A DNA stretch of 64,000 bases from Cytospora piceicola (Eukaryota > Ascomycota > Sordariomycetes > Diaporthales > Cytosporaceae), in the NCBI GenBank assembly GCA_023375675.1, contig JALQBC010000004.1:1426001-1490000 (forward strand), written 5' to 3'. The notes below the pieces were generated by a model, which saw nothing but the letters and a program-made list of their open reading frames with translations, was not told where the DNA came from and ran no database searches. A program made the translations under genes and the position numbers. The number at the start of each line of letters is the position of its first letter. The stretch's first letter is position 1. Below, piece after piece: positions 32,101-43,238 of this stretch.

Positions 32101-34192
32101 TAGTCTTCATGAACAGCTGCACATAACCTCTGGTCACCACGTCCGCCGGACTCTGACTGGCAGGAGGGCCAGAGTGCTCTGGGATCATGAGTGGCTCGGA
32201 TTTCTCCGCCAACGGCGACTCCAGGCGCTCGCTCGTGATGACGCCTTTCAGGGTATCCACAATGTAGTCGAAGAGTGCAGAGTCAGCCGCTACAGCGACC
32301 GAAACCATGAAAGAGACAGTAACCTGGAGAACATGAGTGTCTGTCTCGTCAGAAACCTCCGACAAGATGTTCCTGACGATGTTCGGCACGATGTCTGCAT
32401 CTAGTTCATCTTCTACCAATTCTAACATGTCATAAACCTCGGTAATGCCTCGGAGAGCTGTAGACCGAATGACCGTTGAGCGATTGCGGTCAAGGTAGAA
32501 AGAATGCATGACCAGTTCCAAGTTCTTTTCCCAGTCCAAGTCAGAAGGGTAACAGCACCGGAATTCCTTGAAGTGGTCCATAACTAGGCCGGCGGTGGAA
32601 TCCTGGAGAACGTGAGGTACCCTGGCCATGAAAGCAATGCACTCTTGTCTCTGGATAAAATCAGACTGGCGTTGATAAAATAGGCTTTCCAGTCTTCGCA
32701 GGAAAACGCCGAGCTCCTCCATTATTGCGTCGCCCCTCTTAAGGTCTTGTTTGGAGAAGCTGGACTTGAACCTGGCCGGAGTATTGTAGAATGACAGTCG
32801 GCCCACGCATTTCTCAGCCACCTCCAGGATGAAAGTCCAGTCTTCATCTTCTAGAAGCGGGCTGATGTTATGTGCACCATCGTCGAAGAGGGTGTTGAAA
32901 AGCTTCAACACAGATCCTGCTATTCGCGTAGAAGGCGATTGCTCGACAATGTTGTTGCATCCGTCGACGAGTAAAGCCAGCGGAACTGTTGGGTACCCCC
33001 TCTCGGTGGACTTCCAGATCAACTTCTGGAGGACGGTCAGGGAGCCTCGCACTGCTCTGCTCGTCTCTGTTGTATCCTGCCCCTTATGCGGATACTCTCG
33101 AAGTATGTTGAGAAGAATCCGGACCGTCGACTGGCCATTGTGCGATTTGAGCAGATGGGACAATGTGTGCCAAGCGATCTTGGACAAGGCCTCGACGAGA
33201 CAAAATACTGAGCTGAGAACCTCGACACAGCGGCTGAGGTTCCGCTTAGGGATAGAAGCGTAAGTGATGATGGCGTCGATTACGTCAATACACGCCGTGA
33301 GGTCATCCTCGGTGCTCGTTTTCATACAAATATCCAAGAGCGTGTCGATCAACCGTCCCAAAGTGTCGTCGTCGGCAACCCTGAAGTTGAACTTGAGAAC
33401 CTCCAGGATGAAGACGAAGAGCATAGCGAAGTTCTTTTCCACGCCCAGGGCCACAAATGGTACGGCGGTGCCTTTCCCCTTAGAACCCTTCTTGTCACGC
33501 ACTGTCTTACGAGCGGATTTAACGGCACTATAAGAGTCTTGCAGCCAAGTGGTCAAAAGTGGAATGAGCTCGTAATCGAACCCGGATAAGTTTCTTCCGT
33601 GGTTCGTCAGGTCCCTGAGAGCATTCAGCTGCAGGAGGAAGTCGTCGGGGTTGGCTGGCGCGGACAAAGTCTGGAAGTACTCCTTTCGCTCGAGGTCTGT
33701 GGATGACGAGTTCTTGGCACATTCCGTGAGCAGTTCCCAACCAGCGAACCTCGCATTCTCCGGCTTTGAGCCCTCGATCAGGTCCTTTCCAATGTCCCAT
33801 ATTTGTAGTACTGGCGACAGCGGATAGTCGGCAATAGAGAGACGCAGCGACTCGGCAGCAGCAATGCGCTCGCCCAGCGCTCCGTTCTTCAGCCTCTCCA
33901 AGGCTTCATTGTTGGGAGATGGCAGTCCGGTGGCAGCTAGCGTGACTGTATCGACTCGTTCGGAGGATATCTGGGCGGATACGGTATTGGTAGACGCCGA
34001 AGGTACGGGAGGAGCTTTGGCGAGCTTCGAGGCGCCTGTCAGACCCTTGAAGACACTGGCAAGGCCTCCGGCGCTTTTCGGTTCGGGCGACGGGGATATG
34101 TCGTCTCCTGGAGGGGGTGGAGTGGTAGAGTCTCCAGGGGGAGGAGGGGCGTCAGGGCCGTCAAAGCCCAGCGATGCTATGCGGCGAAGCAT
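29144..34192 (-). CDS. tsc2: Tuberin, TSC2 RapGAP
   Basis: A single uninterrupted frame of 1682 residues from the ATG at 34192. The frame is open further upstream, but only with a TTG at 34216. TSC2 is the GAP for Rheb in the TSC complex that restrains TORC1. Residues after ~90 form the tuberin HEAT-like helical region (LGRLIDTLLDICMKTS, then ECIAFMARVPHVLQDSTAGLVMDHFKEFR). The RapGAP domain lies near 1330-1500: CWRDRVTEIVFHVTTQMP, the Asn-thumb segment IGNDFVNIIFNDSG (about 1385-1398) and FNYVYIVITPE. The N-terminal 80 residues are Pro-rich (PPPPGDDISP). The C-terminus has Gln and Gly runs and ends LDFSKWA. The last ~250 codons are a GC3 plateau. It is divergent from CSE1 across 1.8 kb. Confidence 0.94.
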   Translation of the reverse strand: MLRRIASLGFDGPDAPPPPGDSTTPPPPGDDISPSPEPKSAGGLASVFKGLTGASKLAKAPPVPSASTNTVSAQISSERVDTVTLAATGLPSPNNEALERLKNGALGERIAAAESLRLSIADYPLSPVLQIWDIGKDLIEGSKPENARFAGWELLTECAKNSSSTDLERKEYFQTLSAPANPDDFLLQLNALRDLTNHGRNLSGFDYELIPLLTTWLQDSYSAVKSARKTVRDKKGSKGKGTAVPFVALGVEKNFAMLFVFILEVLKFNFRVADDDTLGRLIDTLLDICMKTSTEDDLTACIDVIDAIITYASIPKRNLSRCVEVLSSVFCLVEALSKIAWHTLSHLLKSHNGQSTVRILLNILREYPHKGQDTTETSRAVRGSLTVLQKLIWKSTERGYPTVPLALLVDGCNNIVEQSPSTRIAGSVLKLFNTLFDDGAHNISPLLEDEDWTFILEVAEKCVGRLSFYNTPARFKSSFSKQDLKRGDAIMEELGVFLRRLESLFYQRQSDFIQRQECIAFMARVPHVLQDSTAGLVMDHFKEFRCCYPSDLDWEKNLELVMHSFYLDRNRSTVIRSTALRGITEVYDMLELVEDELDADIVPNIVRNILSEVSDETDTHVLQVTVSFMVSVAVAADSALFDYIVDTLKGVITSERLESPLAEKSEPLMIPEHSGPPASQSPADVVTRGYVQLFMKTMNIDGRKAAKTFDLIVYTAKFGRSTDARLTAMKMLFRLRADWANRIYLSSFTESQAVAGVLHRTEASLARKLAEDAVMPHRSRSEYGTASRLSRGVSFGGSTAQDRLAPSRSTSSAKHPRYQQLWSLPDPNALPETPSPNASSVLFSCVESRSETIDKTDGQITEQPTGVLNIASWLEAVLHNLTQGSDWEIYSFNLVHLSSQLSNHALFRGAIPQIREARRVLCEQSKHSLFQDPPPSTGLRRPEVNICIFQMLTTILSYHQHFQKSDEDDLVRTFLQGIGHSTAKTCIHALTICCHELPLATTKALVTILQKMSTVITQANVAMHILEFLAGLARKPILYSNFIEEEFRIVFGMCFRYLDTVRDKKRYGRVSAGENAVATINATHEYNMLGQPTTSDDLPQYVHALAYHVIIFWFLALRLSDRAKHVGWIAKRLFQGPDGSLVSDEQAIITIDYMQRVAYADSDESEENPRFSPRKASEYIERRWIIANSLVSIKQSKHTPWAQVTKRQPSGTSCFTVRENFKPPPPHQDGTFRESRDRGSLTTNSALPSHLLVHLLSSIPQSYDPALRPMPLPDEEAVDRSIRIFDRISTVDGHKVGVVYIGEHQTHETEILANVSGSADYVTFLNGMGSLTKLKGADFNTQGLDREYDTDGQYTFCWRDRVTEIVFHVTTQMPTNLDHDAQCIGKKRHIGNDFVNIIFNDSGLPFQFDTFPSEFNYVYIVITPESRASFVATREQPAKDHAPDELGSDSSNKRGYVPFFKVQVMSKEGFPEVSPCAATKMVSLRALPDFVRFLALNASVFSHVWANREQGEHPSAWRSRLREINRLRERYAPRSSAASGASSTTTVTAPGPPPPLSLGTALASVQQQSQSQSQQQQQSGQQQSGAGGGAGGGGGGGGPGASSSTDGSRPSSGAAARDSMSALSLRDLRRASVATFLTATSDQNSQSHRSSVVSSSTAETEMMMQAANLDYLVESLDFSKWA

Positions 34193-36013
34193 GTCGGCTG
34201 TGAGGTCATGGCACAAAGAGCGGCTGGTGGGATTTTCGTAAGAGGAGACTGCAGAGGGTTGAAGATTAGAAAATTTCTGAAGTCGGGAGGCTAGAAAGGG
34301 TGCCGAGAGAGGGGATTTGCCGTCGCCAGAGCTTGCAATACATCACGACATAGAGGTGTCACCACCCAGTGGTACAGCACCGGGACCAGTCATGGAGGCC
34401 CACACAACCCAAGAGACAAGGCAGTTCAAATAGCTGACCGGGGGGGTTACTTACAGGTCTGCAGGTCAAGCCCCTAGTTCTATCTGCATCTGCATCTGCG
34501 TCTGCATCTGCATCTACCACCAGTATGGAGAGAAGGCTATGAAGCCAGAATCGTCATCGGCGCCATCAAGGTGTATTATGGGTCCTTCAGGCTGGGTACG
34601 CTTAGGACAAGATGGCGGATAGCGGATGCCGGAGAGTCACAAGGGCATCCAGATAGCCAGGAATATCGGGCACGTAGATTGGGGAGAAAATAGAAAAAGG
34701 AAGGAGGTGAAGAAAAAAAAAAGGTTATCGATCCAGATGGTGTAAAATACAGAGAGGCAAGATTAGAGATAGAGAGAAGACGACGACGACGACAATAGGA
34801 CAGCAGCAACCATCTAGCTTCAGCCTTCCACCACCTTTCACCCGGCAACGTTTCTAGGACAAGCTTTCTTTATGCAGTAGGTACTTAGGTATGTCTGCAG
34901 CGAGCATCCAGCTGGGATTAATAAGATTTCCTTGGGGGTGTCGCACAGAGGTGTGAATTGCTTGAGACAAGATCGAATGACGGCAGTGAACAGTAGCAAA
35001 AAATGCGTCTGGAGGAGGCTGATTGGTTCGAGAGGTCTTGAATTCTTGCTTGACCTGCGCAACCAATCTGGGGTCTTTGGGCAGAAAAATAAGGTAGCTT
35101 GAGCTACACTACATTTGTAGTACATGATGCACGGGATCTCACAAGCCGTCAGTCACATCGAGGCCGGCCCCGGGGGAAGGTCGAAGGTCCACCAGTTTAG
35201 CGCTGCCTTCAACGGGGCTTGTCTTTGTTCGTGATGATACCTACCTAGGTACCCAGTATATATTACCTACCTAGGTACCTCTACCTAAGTACTTGAGGCC
35301 CTAGGTAAGTAGGTATACTGTGTATTACGCTTTTTGAATAGCCTGTCAGGATAGCGTATTACATGTTCCTAACCGCAACCATATTATCACTTCCAAGGTT
35401 GTTACTCTGCACTCAGATATTATAGTGCCCTCCTTTACTATGGTGCATATATAAGACTGAAAGAAATACCACCCAGTAAGAGAGGATTGCACTGTACCTG
35501 GGTACTGTGGTACCTAAGCTTCTAGCCATGTGGATTTTACAGATTACTGCCTATACATACCTAGGTATGCCAACTAAGTAAAGCCGACCTCGGGAAGCTC
35601 CTACCACAGTAATGGTACCTGGGTACGTCCAAGGGTTCAAGTTGAGAAGCAAGGGTTAGGGGACAAGATGGGGGGTAGGTTGGTCTTGGAGGGGAAGGTG
35701 TCTGACGTAAAATGTACCACAGTAGCTGGTTCAATTACCCCCCCCACTTTCTGTTGCTGTACTATGTAGGCCGGGGCTCCAGGCACCCAGCAACGGTACC
35801 GGCTGCTGAAAGTTCGTTTACTTTCTACGTCAAGCTTTCCTTTCATTGAATCAACCTGCCAGAAAAACTCCCGGGAACAACCACGACTTCCACTACCACC
35901 TCCACCTCCACCTCCACCTCTTGCTTGTTTGTATCCCGTCTGAACTCGACAACTGCAGACAAGCTGCAAATCGAGCTGTTGATCTTGGTAGAAACCCCAG
36001 TCTACAAGTCAAC
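34193..36013. promoter_or_regulatory. Divergent promoter region, tsc2 / cse1
   Basis: 1.8 kb between divergent starts. It contains (TCTGCA)n-like repeats (34479-34515), a GACGACGAC tract near 34780, TACCTAGG repeats at 35239-35314 and scattered copies to 35630, and CCACCT repeats (35889-35920) shortly upstream of cse1. No coding exon is recognised. Confidence 0.6.
35239..35314. repeat. TACCTAGGTA repeat cluster
   Basis: Three to four copies of TACCTAGGTAC or CTACCTAAGTAC within 76 bp, related to the clusters at 12.3, 46.2 and 58.4 kb. Confidence 0.88.
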
Positions 36014-39000
36014 ATGGCAACAGACATCGCAGGCATTGCTCAGTTGCTTGACGCAACCTTGGATCATCAGCAACACCGGAAAGGTAGCCTTCCTCCCACT
36101 TGCCCTGTCTGTCTGTCTGTCTGCTGCTACCGCTTTCGCAGGAGATGCTAACACCAACCCCGTCTGGTAGCTGAGTCCCTTCTCAAGCAAGAAGAGAAGA
36201 AACCCCAGTACTCTCTCCAGCTTCTCAAGATCGTCGCCGGCCAAAACTTCGCAGTCACGACCCGCCTCGCCGCTGCCCTTGCCTTCAAAAACTACGTCCG
36301 CCTTAACTATGTGGTATGATGATCCACCTCCAACCTCCGAACTTTCGTACGCGATCCGGGATACTTCTGACACATGTGCAACTTGCAGGACGAAGATGGA
36401 AACCACAAACTACCAGCCGAGGAGGTCGCCACCATCAAGCAAGAGCTCGTTGGGCTCATGATCATCTCCCCTCCCAATATTCAGACCCAACTCGGCGAAG
36501 CCATCAGCGTCATAGCCGACTCAGACTTCTGGACGAGATGGAGCACACTGATTCCGGACCTTGTCAGCCGCATCTCACCAGACAACTTCAAAGTCACAAA
36601 CGGCGTGTTGGAGGTCGCACATTCCATCTTTGTGCGGTGGAGGCCATTGTTCCAATCCAACGAGCTGTATGAGGAGATCAACCACGTCGTTGAACACTTT
36701 GGAGAGGCCTTCATACAACTATTGGGGGTAAGCCATGTTGCATTCTTTGCATTCTGGTAGCCATGTACTGACCCGGCTACCACACAGATCGCCGACCAAC
36801 AGATAGAGGCGAACAAGAATGACGCCACTCAACTGAAGGGTTGGTTCGAGACAATGAGCCTGCTGATCAAGATACTATTCGACCTTACCTGTCACGACCT
36901 CGCCCCGATCATCGAGTCGAGCCTGCAACCTGTCTTCTCCCTCCTCGACAAATACCTGGCGTATACGAACCCGATCTACGACGGTGATGACGACGAGGCG
37001 ACCGCGTTGGAAAATGTGAAGGCCGACATATGTGAAGCCCTGACGCTCTTCACAACCAAATACGATGATGACTTCAGTGCCTACTGCCAGCGCTTCATAA
37101 CGGCAGCCTGGAACCTGTTGTCGAACCTCGGTCCCGAGAGGAAGTACGACCTTCTGATCAGCAGGGCTCTGCAGTTCCTGACGGCAGTCGCCTCGGTACC
37201 CAAGCACGCGCAGGTCTTCAACGACGAGAATATCTTGGGCCAGATCGTGGAGAAGGTCATTCTTTCTAACGTGACCCTCCGTGAATCAGACATAGAGATG
37301 TTTGAAGACGAGCCGATCGAATTTATTAGAAGAGACCTCGAAGGCTCGGATACGGATTCCAGGAGACGGGCCGCTACCGACTTCTTGAGGAAGCTCTTGG
37401 AGAAGTTCGAAGTCACTGTCACGCAGGTTGTTTTCAGGTACATCGACCACTACCTGCAGCAGGGCCAAGCGGACTGGAAAGCGAAGGATACCGCAGTCTA
37501 TCTCTACCTGGCCATTGCTGCCAAGGGTGCCGTCACCGCTGCGCAGGGTGTCAAGACTGTCAACCCACACGTCAACGTTGTCGAATTCTTCCAAAACCAC
37601 ATCGCAGCTGACCTCATCAATGATACTGGAGTGGAGCCCATCTCCAAAGTTGATGCCATCAAATATCTTCACAACTTCCGCAGTCAGTTGACCAAGGATC
37701 AATGGCAGGCTGCATTGCAACCTCTCATCAAGAACCTGGCGTCTACCGACTACGTCGTCTACACCTACGCCGCCATTGCCGTTGAACGGGTCCTTTACCT
37801 TACAAATGATGCTGGCGAGCACCTGTTTGGGAGGGCTGACATCGAACCTTTCGCCAAGGACCTGCTCGACCACTTGTTCAACCTCATCGAAAAAGACACA
37901 AACCCAGCAAAGATGCAGGAGAATGAATACCTCATGCGGTGCATCATGAGAGTCCTGATTGTCATCAATCAAGGAGTCCAGCCTATCATGGATGGTGTGC
38001 TCGACCATCTGATCAGCATCATCAGTGTTATCAAGTCCAACCCTAGCAACCCGCGCTTCTACTACTACCTGTTCGAGGCCATTGGAGCCCTAGTTAGGTA
38101 TGCAGCATCCGTGTTCCCCTTGCGAGGCAATCTTGCTGACTTTACAGGTTCTCCGATCCTTCTCAGGAAGCAAAGCTGCACGCTCGCCTGTGGGAGCCCT
38201 TCTCATACATCCTTAACGAGGATGTTTCAGGTAGGCGCTGTCCCCTCCCATCTTCTATACCCCCAACTTCCGCCGGACCATCACTGGAACTCGACTAACA
38301 GCAATACAGAATTTGTTCCTTACGTCTTCCAAATCTTTGCTACTTTGCTTGAAGCTGCTCCAGCCAGTCCACTGCCTGCAAACTTCAGCACTTTGCTTGG
38401 TCCCATCCTCGCGCCAACGGTATGGGAGACAAGAGGCAACGTTCCAGGATGCGCGAGGTTCCTGGCAGCCATGATACCCAAGGCAAAGCAGACCATCGTG
38501 GACAACAAGCAACTCGTTCAGGTTTTGGGCATTTTCCAGAGGCTTCTGGCTATCAAGAAGACTGAGCCGTACGCCTTCGACATCTTGGAAGCAGTCGCTG
38601 CTACTTTTGATGGGTAAGCATTCGATCCTTCAACAGTGGGACGTGACCAGCATGTAACTGACCATTGTTCCAGATCGACATTGGAAGCGTATTTCCCTGA
38701 CGTCCTTGCCCTCGTTTTCACCAAATTGCAGTCGAGCCCTTCAGACTCGTACAAGCAGCGTTTTGTCCGTTTCTACCATCTGGTTTCTGCCAGAGTCGAG
38801 GCTGGCTTGGGTTGTGACTATTTCATCAGCTTTGCCGAGAAGTTGCAATCTGGAGTCTTCACCCCGATTTACCTCAGCATTATCCTGCAAACTACGGGGC
38901 AGTTCGCCCGTCCAGTCGATCGAAAGATTGGTGTCATATCATACACCAAGACACTGTGCGACTCCCAAGCATTTGCACAGAGATACCAGAAGGGCTGGGG

Positions 39001-39301
39001 GTTCACCGCCAACAACCTCTTGGACCTGCTCCAAAACCCACCCAAGGTGGCTGGAGGATTCGGCGACGAGATAATCACCGAGGCAGACGTCGACGACATC
39101 GGCTTTGGCGTAGGATTCACGGCCCTGAACACGTGCAAGCGCGGCACGCGTGATGACTTCCCCGAGATCTCCAACGTCCAGGCTTGGGTCAGCGAATACA
39201 TGAAGGCATCCAACGCGCGACACGGAGGGGCGGTTCTGAAGTTTGTGCAGGAGCGTATGCAGCCAGAGGCACAGGCTGCTCTTGCACCTTATCTGCAGTA
39301 G
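36014..39301 (+). CDS. cse1: Exportin-2 / importin-alpha re-exporter Cse1
   Basis: Seven exons: 36014-36083, 36171-36313, 36389-36727, 36788-38097, 38148-38230, 38310-38613, 38674-39301, 958 residues, matching the ~960 of the family. All introns are GT-AG, 50-87 bp. Cse1/CAS is a karyopherin-beta that carries importin-alpha back to the cytoplasm with Ran-GTP. The N-terminal importin-beta domain is clear (ESLLKQEEKKPQYSLQLLKIV, then ALAFKNYVRLNY), followed by HEAT repeats: KILFDLTCHDLAPIIESSL, the conserved EFIRRDLEGSDTDSRRRAATDFLR block (near residues 360-390), FYYYLFEAIGALVR and the C-terminal CSE1 region (TPIYLSIILQTTGQFARPVDRKIGVI). Reading through introns 4 and 5 gives an open but wrong frame, so both were placed by homology and splice sites. 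Confidence 0.95.
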
Positions 39302-39925
39302 GAGATGACAGATGGTACGAGAGAATGGAGTCCGAGACCGGGATCAAAAGTGAAAATGGTTATCTGGCGTTGAAAGGACAAATTATCGTGGAGATATGAG
39401 GAGACGGATGAGTGTTAAGTATTAAGTAGGTAGATTCCCCCATTACGCGCATAGGAGGGAACGAGTGTGTTTCCCCCGATCTGTCAAGTGACATAAACAT
39501 AGAAGCATGACACAATAATGAATCGAAGGATTTTCGAGCCCAGTTCTCATCGAGACATGGTAATGAGAAGTTTGTACTTGAGGTCAATCAAAGGCCTCCG
39601 TACCACCAACAAGAGACGGCCTCTGGACCTCGGTTGCTCGGGACTCCTTGCGGGGATCCCTCGTTACATGCCCACCCCGCCCTCGTCTTCATGGTATGCT
39701 TCTGCCCTCTTATATGACCTTTTTCTCAACACCTCTCAGCGCCTGCTAAAGACACTGACACACCGTCAGTCCTTCTTCGGACTAGAATGTTCCTTACGTG
39801 ACCCTGTTCGACACGCCGCCCCCGAGGCAATTATAAGTCTACGACAACGAGCCCCAGCCTGAACGAACCACACCCCACAAGGCAGCGGCCCCCCGGAGCT
39901 CCACACCCCCCACACAAAGCTCGAC
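39302..39925. other. Intergenic, cse1 3' / racemase promoter
   Basis: 624 bp in tandem orientation holding the cse1 3' UTR and the promoter of the racemase gene. No gene is recognised. Confidence 0.55.
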
Positions 39926-41182
39926 ATGGCCGGCCCCCCGCCCCTGGCGGGCCTCAAGGTCCTGGAGTTCGCAGGGCTGGCCCCGGGCCCGTTCGCGGGG
40001 CTCCTCCTCGCCGACGCGGGCGCGTCGGTCCTGCGGGTCGACCGGCCCGGGGACTCGTCCCCCTCGGCCCCCTCGGACCGGCTGACCCGGCACAAGGCCT
40101 CGGTCGCCGTGGACCTCAAGGACCCCGCCGGCAGGGCCCTCGCCCTCCGCCTCGCGCGCGAGGCCGACGTGCTCATCGACCCGTACCGGCCGGGCGTGAT
40201 GGAGAGACTGGGCCTGGGCCCGGACGTCTTCCTCGGCGGGGGCGGCGAGAACCCGCGCCTCGTCTACGCGCGCGTGACCGGGTTCAGGCGGGACGGCCGC
40301 TACGCCGCCATGGCGGGCCACGACATCAACTACCTGGCCGTGTCGGGCGTGCTGGGCATGCTGGGCCCGGCGGGGGGCCTGCCGGCGCCGCCGGCCAACA
40401 TCCTGGGGGACTTCGCGGGGGGCGGGGCGGCGCTGTTCCAGGGGGTGCTGATGGCGCTGCTGGCGCGGCAGCAGCGCCAGCGCCCCGGGCCGGCGGGGGG
40501 CGCGGGGAGGGGCCAGGTGGTCGAGGCCAGCATGGTGGACGGCGCGGGGTACCTCGCGACGTACCCGCGGCTGGCGAGGGGGACGGCGGCGTGGGCGGGC
40601 CCGCGGGGGACGAACGTGCTGGACGGGGGGTGCCCCTACTACGGCACGTACGAGACGCGGTGCGGGGGCCACGTGGCCGTCGGGGCGCTGGAGCCGCAGT
40701 TCTTTGCCGCGCTCGTCGGGGGGCTGGGGCTGCGGGGCCAGGGGTGGGAGGCGAGGCGGCACGACCGGTCGTGCTGGGGGGAGATGAGGAGGGCGTTTGA
40801 GGGGGTGTTCAGGAGCCGGTCGCGGGGCGAGTGGGAGGAGGTGTTTGACGGGACGGACGCGTGCTGCACGCCTGTGCTGGACTATGGGGAGCTGGAGCGG
40901 GGCCGTGGGGAGGGGAGGGAGGGGGACCAGAGGCCGATGGTGACGCTGCGGGAGACGCCTTGTCTTGCTGTCGACACGGGGGCGAAGGGTGCCTCGACGG
41001 CTGATGAGGCGAGCCGTGGTCAGGGACCTGGTGTGCCGGGCGATGGGTATGTCGGGGAGGTGTTGGTGCCTGGTGAGAAGGGCGAGGAGAGGCTTAAGGA
41101 GTGGCTGGGCTGGGAAAGGGGGAAGGACTTTGAAGCTGTTGAGGGTGGCGGTCTGGTCCTGAAGAATGTGTCCAAACTTTGA
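39926..41182 (+). CDS. Alpha-methylacyl-CoA racemase, peroxisomal (CoA-transferase III family)
   Basis: Single exon, 418 residues. The CaiB/BaiF fold is evident: GLKVLEFAGLAPGPFAG at the N-terminus, RVDRPGD, KDPAGR, the ADVLIDPYRPGVMERLGLGP block and NPRLVYARVTGF. His132 (AGHDINYL) and Asp162 (GDFAGGG) are 30 residues apart, as are the catalytic His and Asp of alpha-methylacyl-CoA racemase; a Glu at 243 (TYET) fits the third position, and the usual VGALEPQF motif is at 252-259. The enzyme epimerises 2-methylacyl-CoAs for beta-oxidation. The C-terminus is -SKL, a perfect PTS1 signal, so it should act in peroxisomes. GC3 is near saturation over about 1.1 kb and falls in the last ~100 codons. 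The long antisense open frame (39839-41209) is a by-product. Confidence 0.92.
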   Translation: MAGPPPLAGLKVLEFAGLAPGPFAGLLLADAGASVLRVDRPGDSSPSAPSDRLTRHKASVAVDLKDPAGRALALRLAREADVLIDPYRPGVMERLGLGPDVFLGGGGENPRLVYARVTGFRRDGRYAAMAGHDINYLAVSGVLGMLGPAGGLPAPPANILGDFAGGGAALFQGVLMALLARQQRQRPGPAGGAGRGQVVEASMVDGAGYLATYPRLARGTAAWAGPRGTNVLDGGCPYYGTYETRCGGHVAVGALEPQFFAALVGGLGLRGQGWEARRHDRSCWGEMRRAFEGVFRSRSRGEWEEVFDGTDACCTPVLDYGELERGRGEGREGDQRPMVTLRETPCLAVDTGAKGASTADEASRGQGPGVPGDGYVGEVLVPGEKGEERLKEWLGWERGKDFEAVEGGGLVLKNVSKL

Positions 41183-43238
41183 TGACTTCTCACAAGAGAA
41201 GACGGCCATTGTGTGTAGAGAAGGATGAATTCATCTTCTCGTCTGCTCCCTATAGAATACCTATGACCAAGCCTACTACACAAGAGACTCTTATGCCAAT
41301 CTATTCCGTACCTTTCCGCGCACTTTCTATAGCCAATATATACTCCGGCCACCTTCTCACCGCACCATTTTGTTTTATCCCATCTCTCACCCTCTCTGAG
41401 AATCAACTCATCACTAGTAGTAGCGCACCCTGGACTGACATGTCAATTCCCACGAGCCTTGCATGTGAAGTTATCTGGTAAGGGCACTTACAGCAGGTCC
41501 ATCCCATGGTTTCACATCCCATCATCCAATGCTTCCTTCCATACGCAGTGCTCGCCCGGCAGGACTTGGTGGTGGCGGCCTCGGCGGGCGAGGAGTTGGA
41601 GGTTTGTCTCGCGACTGGCACACGGTACAGCCTCGCGGCGAAGTAGAGAGTGTCATGGTGTTTGTGGTCTCGGAGACTAGTGGACCCTTTCTCAGGAGCT
41701 GCTTGGAAAGACGAATGAATGGGTAATAATGATAATATTTAATATGGCAGCAGTACCCGCCAGATGGCTGGTAGGAAGGTAGAAACACGGAGTGAATATC
41801 GTTCCAAGGCTTTGCCAAATTGCAATGCCGTCTAGATCCAGGAGCTCGTCTTCGACTGGAGCTGGGGAACGTTGAAGACTCCAGCTACCTGTTCCTCGCG
41901 AGCAGCCCCGGACATCCGGGGCCCTGAAAAAAGATAAAGGCAACTTGCAAGGGAGGAGAGGGCTCGAAGCCAGTCCGACAAAACACCCAATCGCATCTGT
42001 CAACCTAGGCTGTTCCTCTGCCGAGACCCTACCAAGTCAAAGGTTTCCAACCCCCTTGCATAGAGAAAAGTCACGATGGCCGGCCTGCCTGCCTGGCTTT
42101 TGCCTGCGCACGCATGTGTGCGCGACTGTCTGTCTGCAGGCGTAATGCCCCTCGACACACGAAAAGGGTCACCACCTCCGGGCGGCATAACATGTATGCG
42201 TCTGTATGTATGTAGTCTGTAGGTTTTCTTGCGGTGAGAAACGGGACGCTGAGGCCCGTGGACCAATCTTGCGGTTGAAAGGACCCCCGAGCGTGCAGAA
42301 TGCATACTTGAGCATCGAACTAGTAGTTTGACGTCGTCGCATTGCGGTTTGCTTTTTGTTGGGTGCCTGCGGCGCATCACGCTGCAGTAGGTCGGTCAGG
42401 CTTGTGCTGGTTTCTCTTTGCGGTCCGGAGCCCACCGGATCGCTCAGGCGTCGCGGTGAGACAACCCAATTCTTTGATGACGATAGCCTTGGTGTGACCA
42501 TGATGCCGATTTGGGTAAAGGCTTCCTGACAGCGAAGCCTCGTTAGTCCGATCGGAGGCCATACTGGTGTCCTGGTCTCAGGACAGGACTATCCATCGCA
42601 AAGACTTGCTAGTTGTCTCCGGCAAAAGTTCCACGTCTCAATCACTAGCAACAGACAACGCACATGAGGATATCCAAGAACGTCTGCAGGGATTTCAATC
42701 TCTCCATCTTCCATTGCCGCGTAACATCGAAACGTAATGGTATCGAAAGGGGACAGACAATGAATGGTCAAATACCACCTTCCATCCTCCCACCCCCTCC
42801 CTCCACCCCCCTCCCCCCGTTCCCCCAATGAACCCTCACCCATCCGTCTATCTACATACAACATAGTACTTCGTACACACACAAAGCAGAGACCAAAAAA
42901 ACCTCGTAATATCAGATTCTACCACACCGCCCTTCCATTAACACTCGAACCGGCAGCGGGCCGCCGCCTCGTCTCGCGAGATAGACCGGAACCCCGTCAC
43001 ACATTCTACCCTGCCGTAACCCGAGGGGGTCAATGCTCTTGCATGGCGGACGCCGTCACGTCGTATAAGCATTTCGTCGTCATGGCGTGCCCACGAACAT
43101 CATACGCAAGACATCCAACGCTTTTCTCTCTTGCATGGCGGGCAAGCGCCCGTCGTGTCGTATGTTTGCCATCTCCGTAAATAAATAAAAAAGGCGCCAA
43201 GGTCCAAGAACAGCCAGCAACGCACGAGCCCGTCATGT
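41183..43238. other. Convergent intergenic region, racemase / vps1
   Basis: 2.06 kb between convergent stops. A C-rich pyrimidine tract lies at 42783-42830. Open frames here are short and show no family features. No RNA gene was recognised. Confidence 0.55.

Noticed and set aside
34193..34216. Eight extra codons at the tsc2 N-terminus
   Set aside because: The first codon there is TTG, not ATG; the first in-frame ATG is at 34192.
39839..41209. 456-codon open frame on the minus strand
   Set aside because: It is antisense to the racemase gene and exists because GC3 saturation removes stops. The translation is Pro/Arg/His-rich without any domain.
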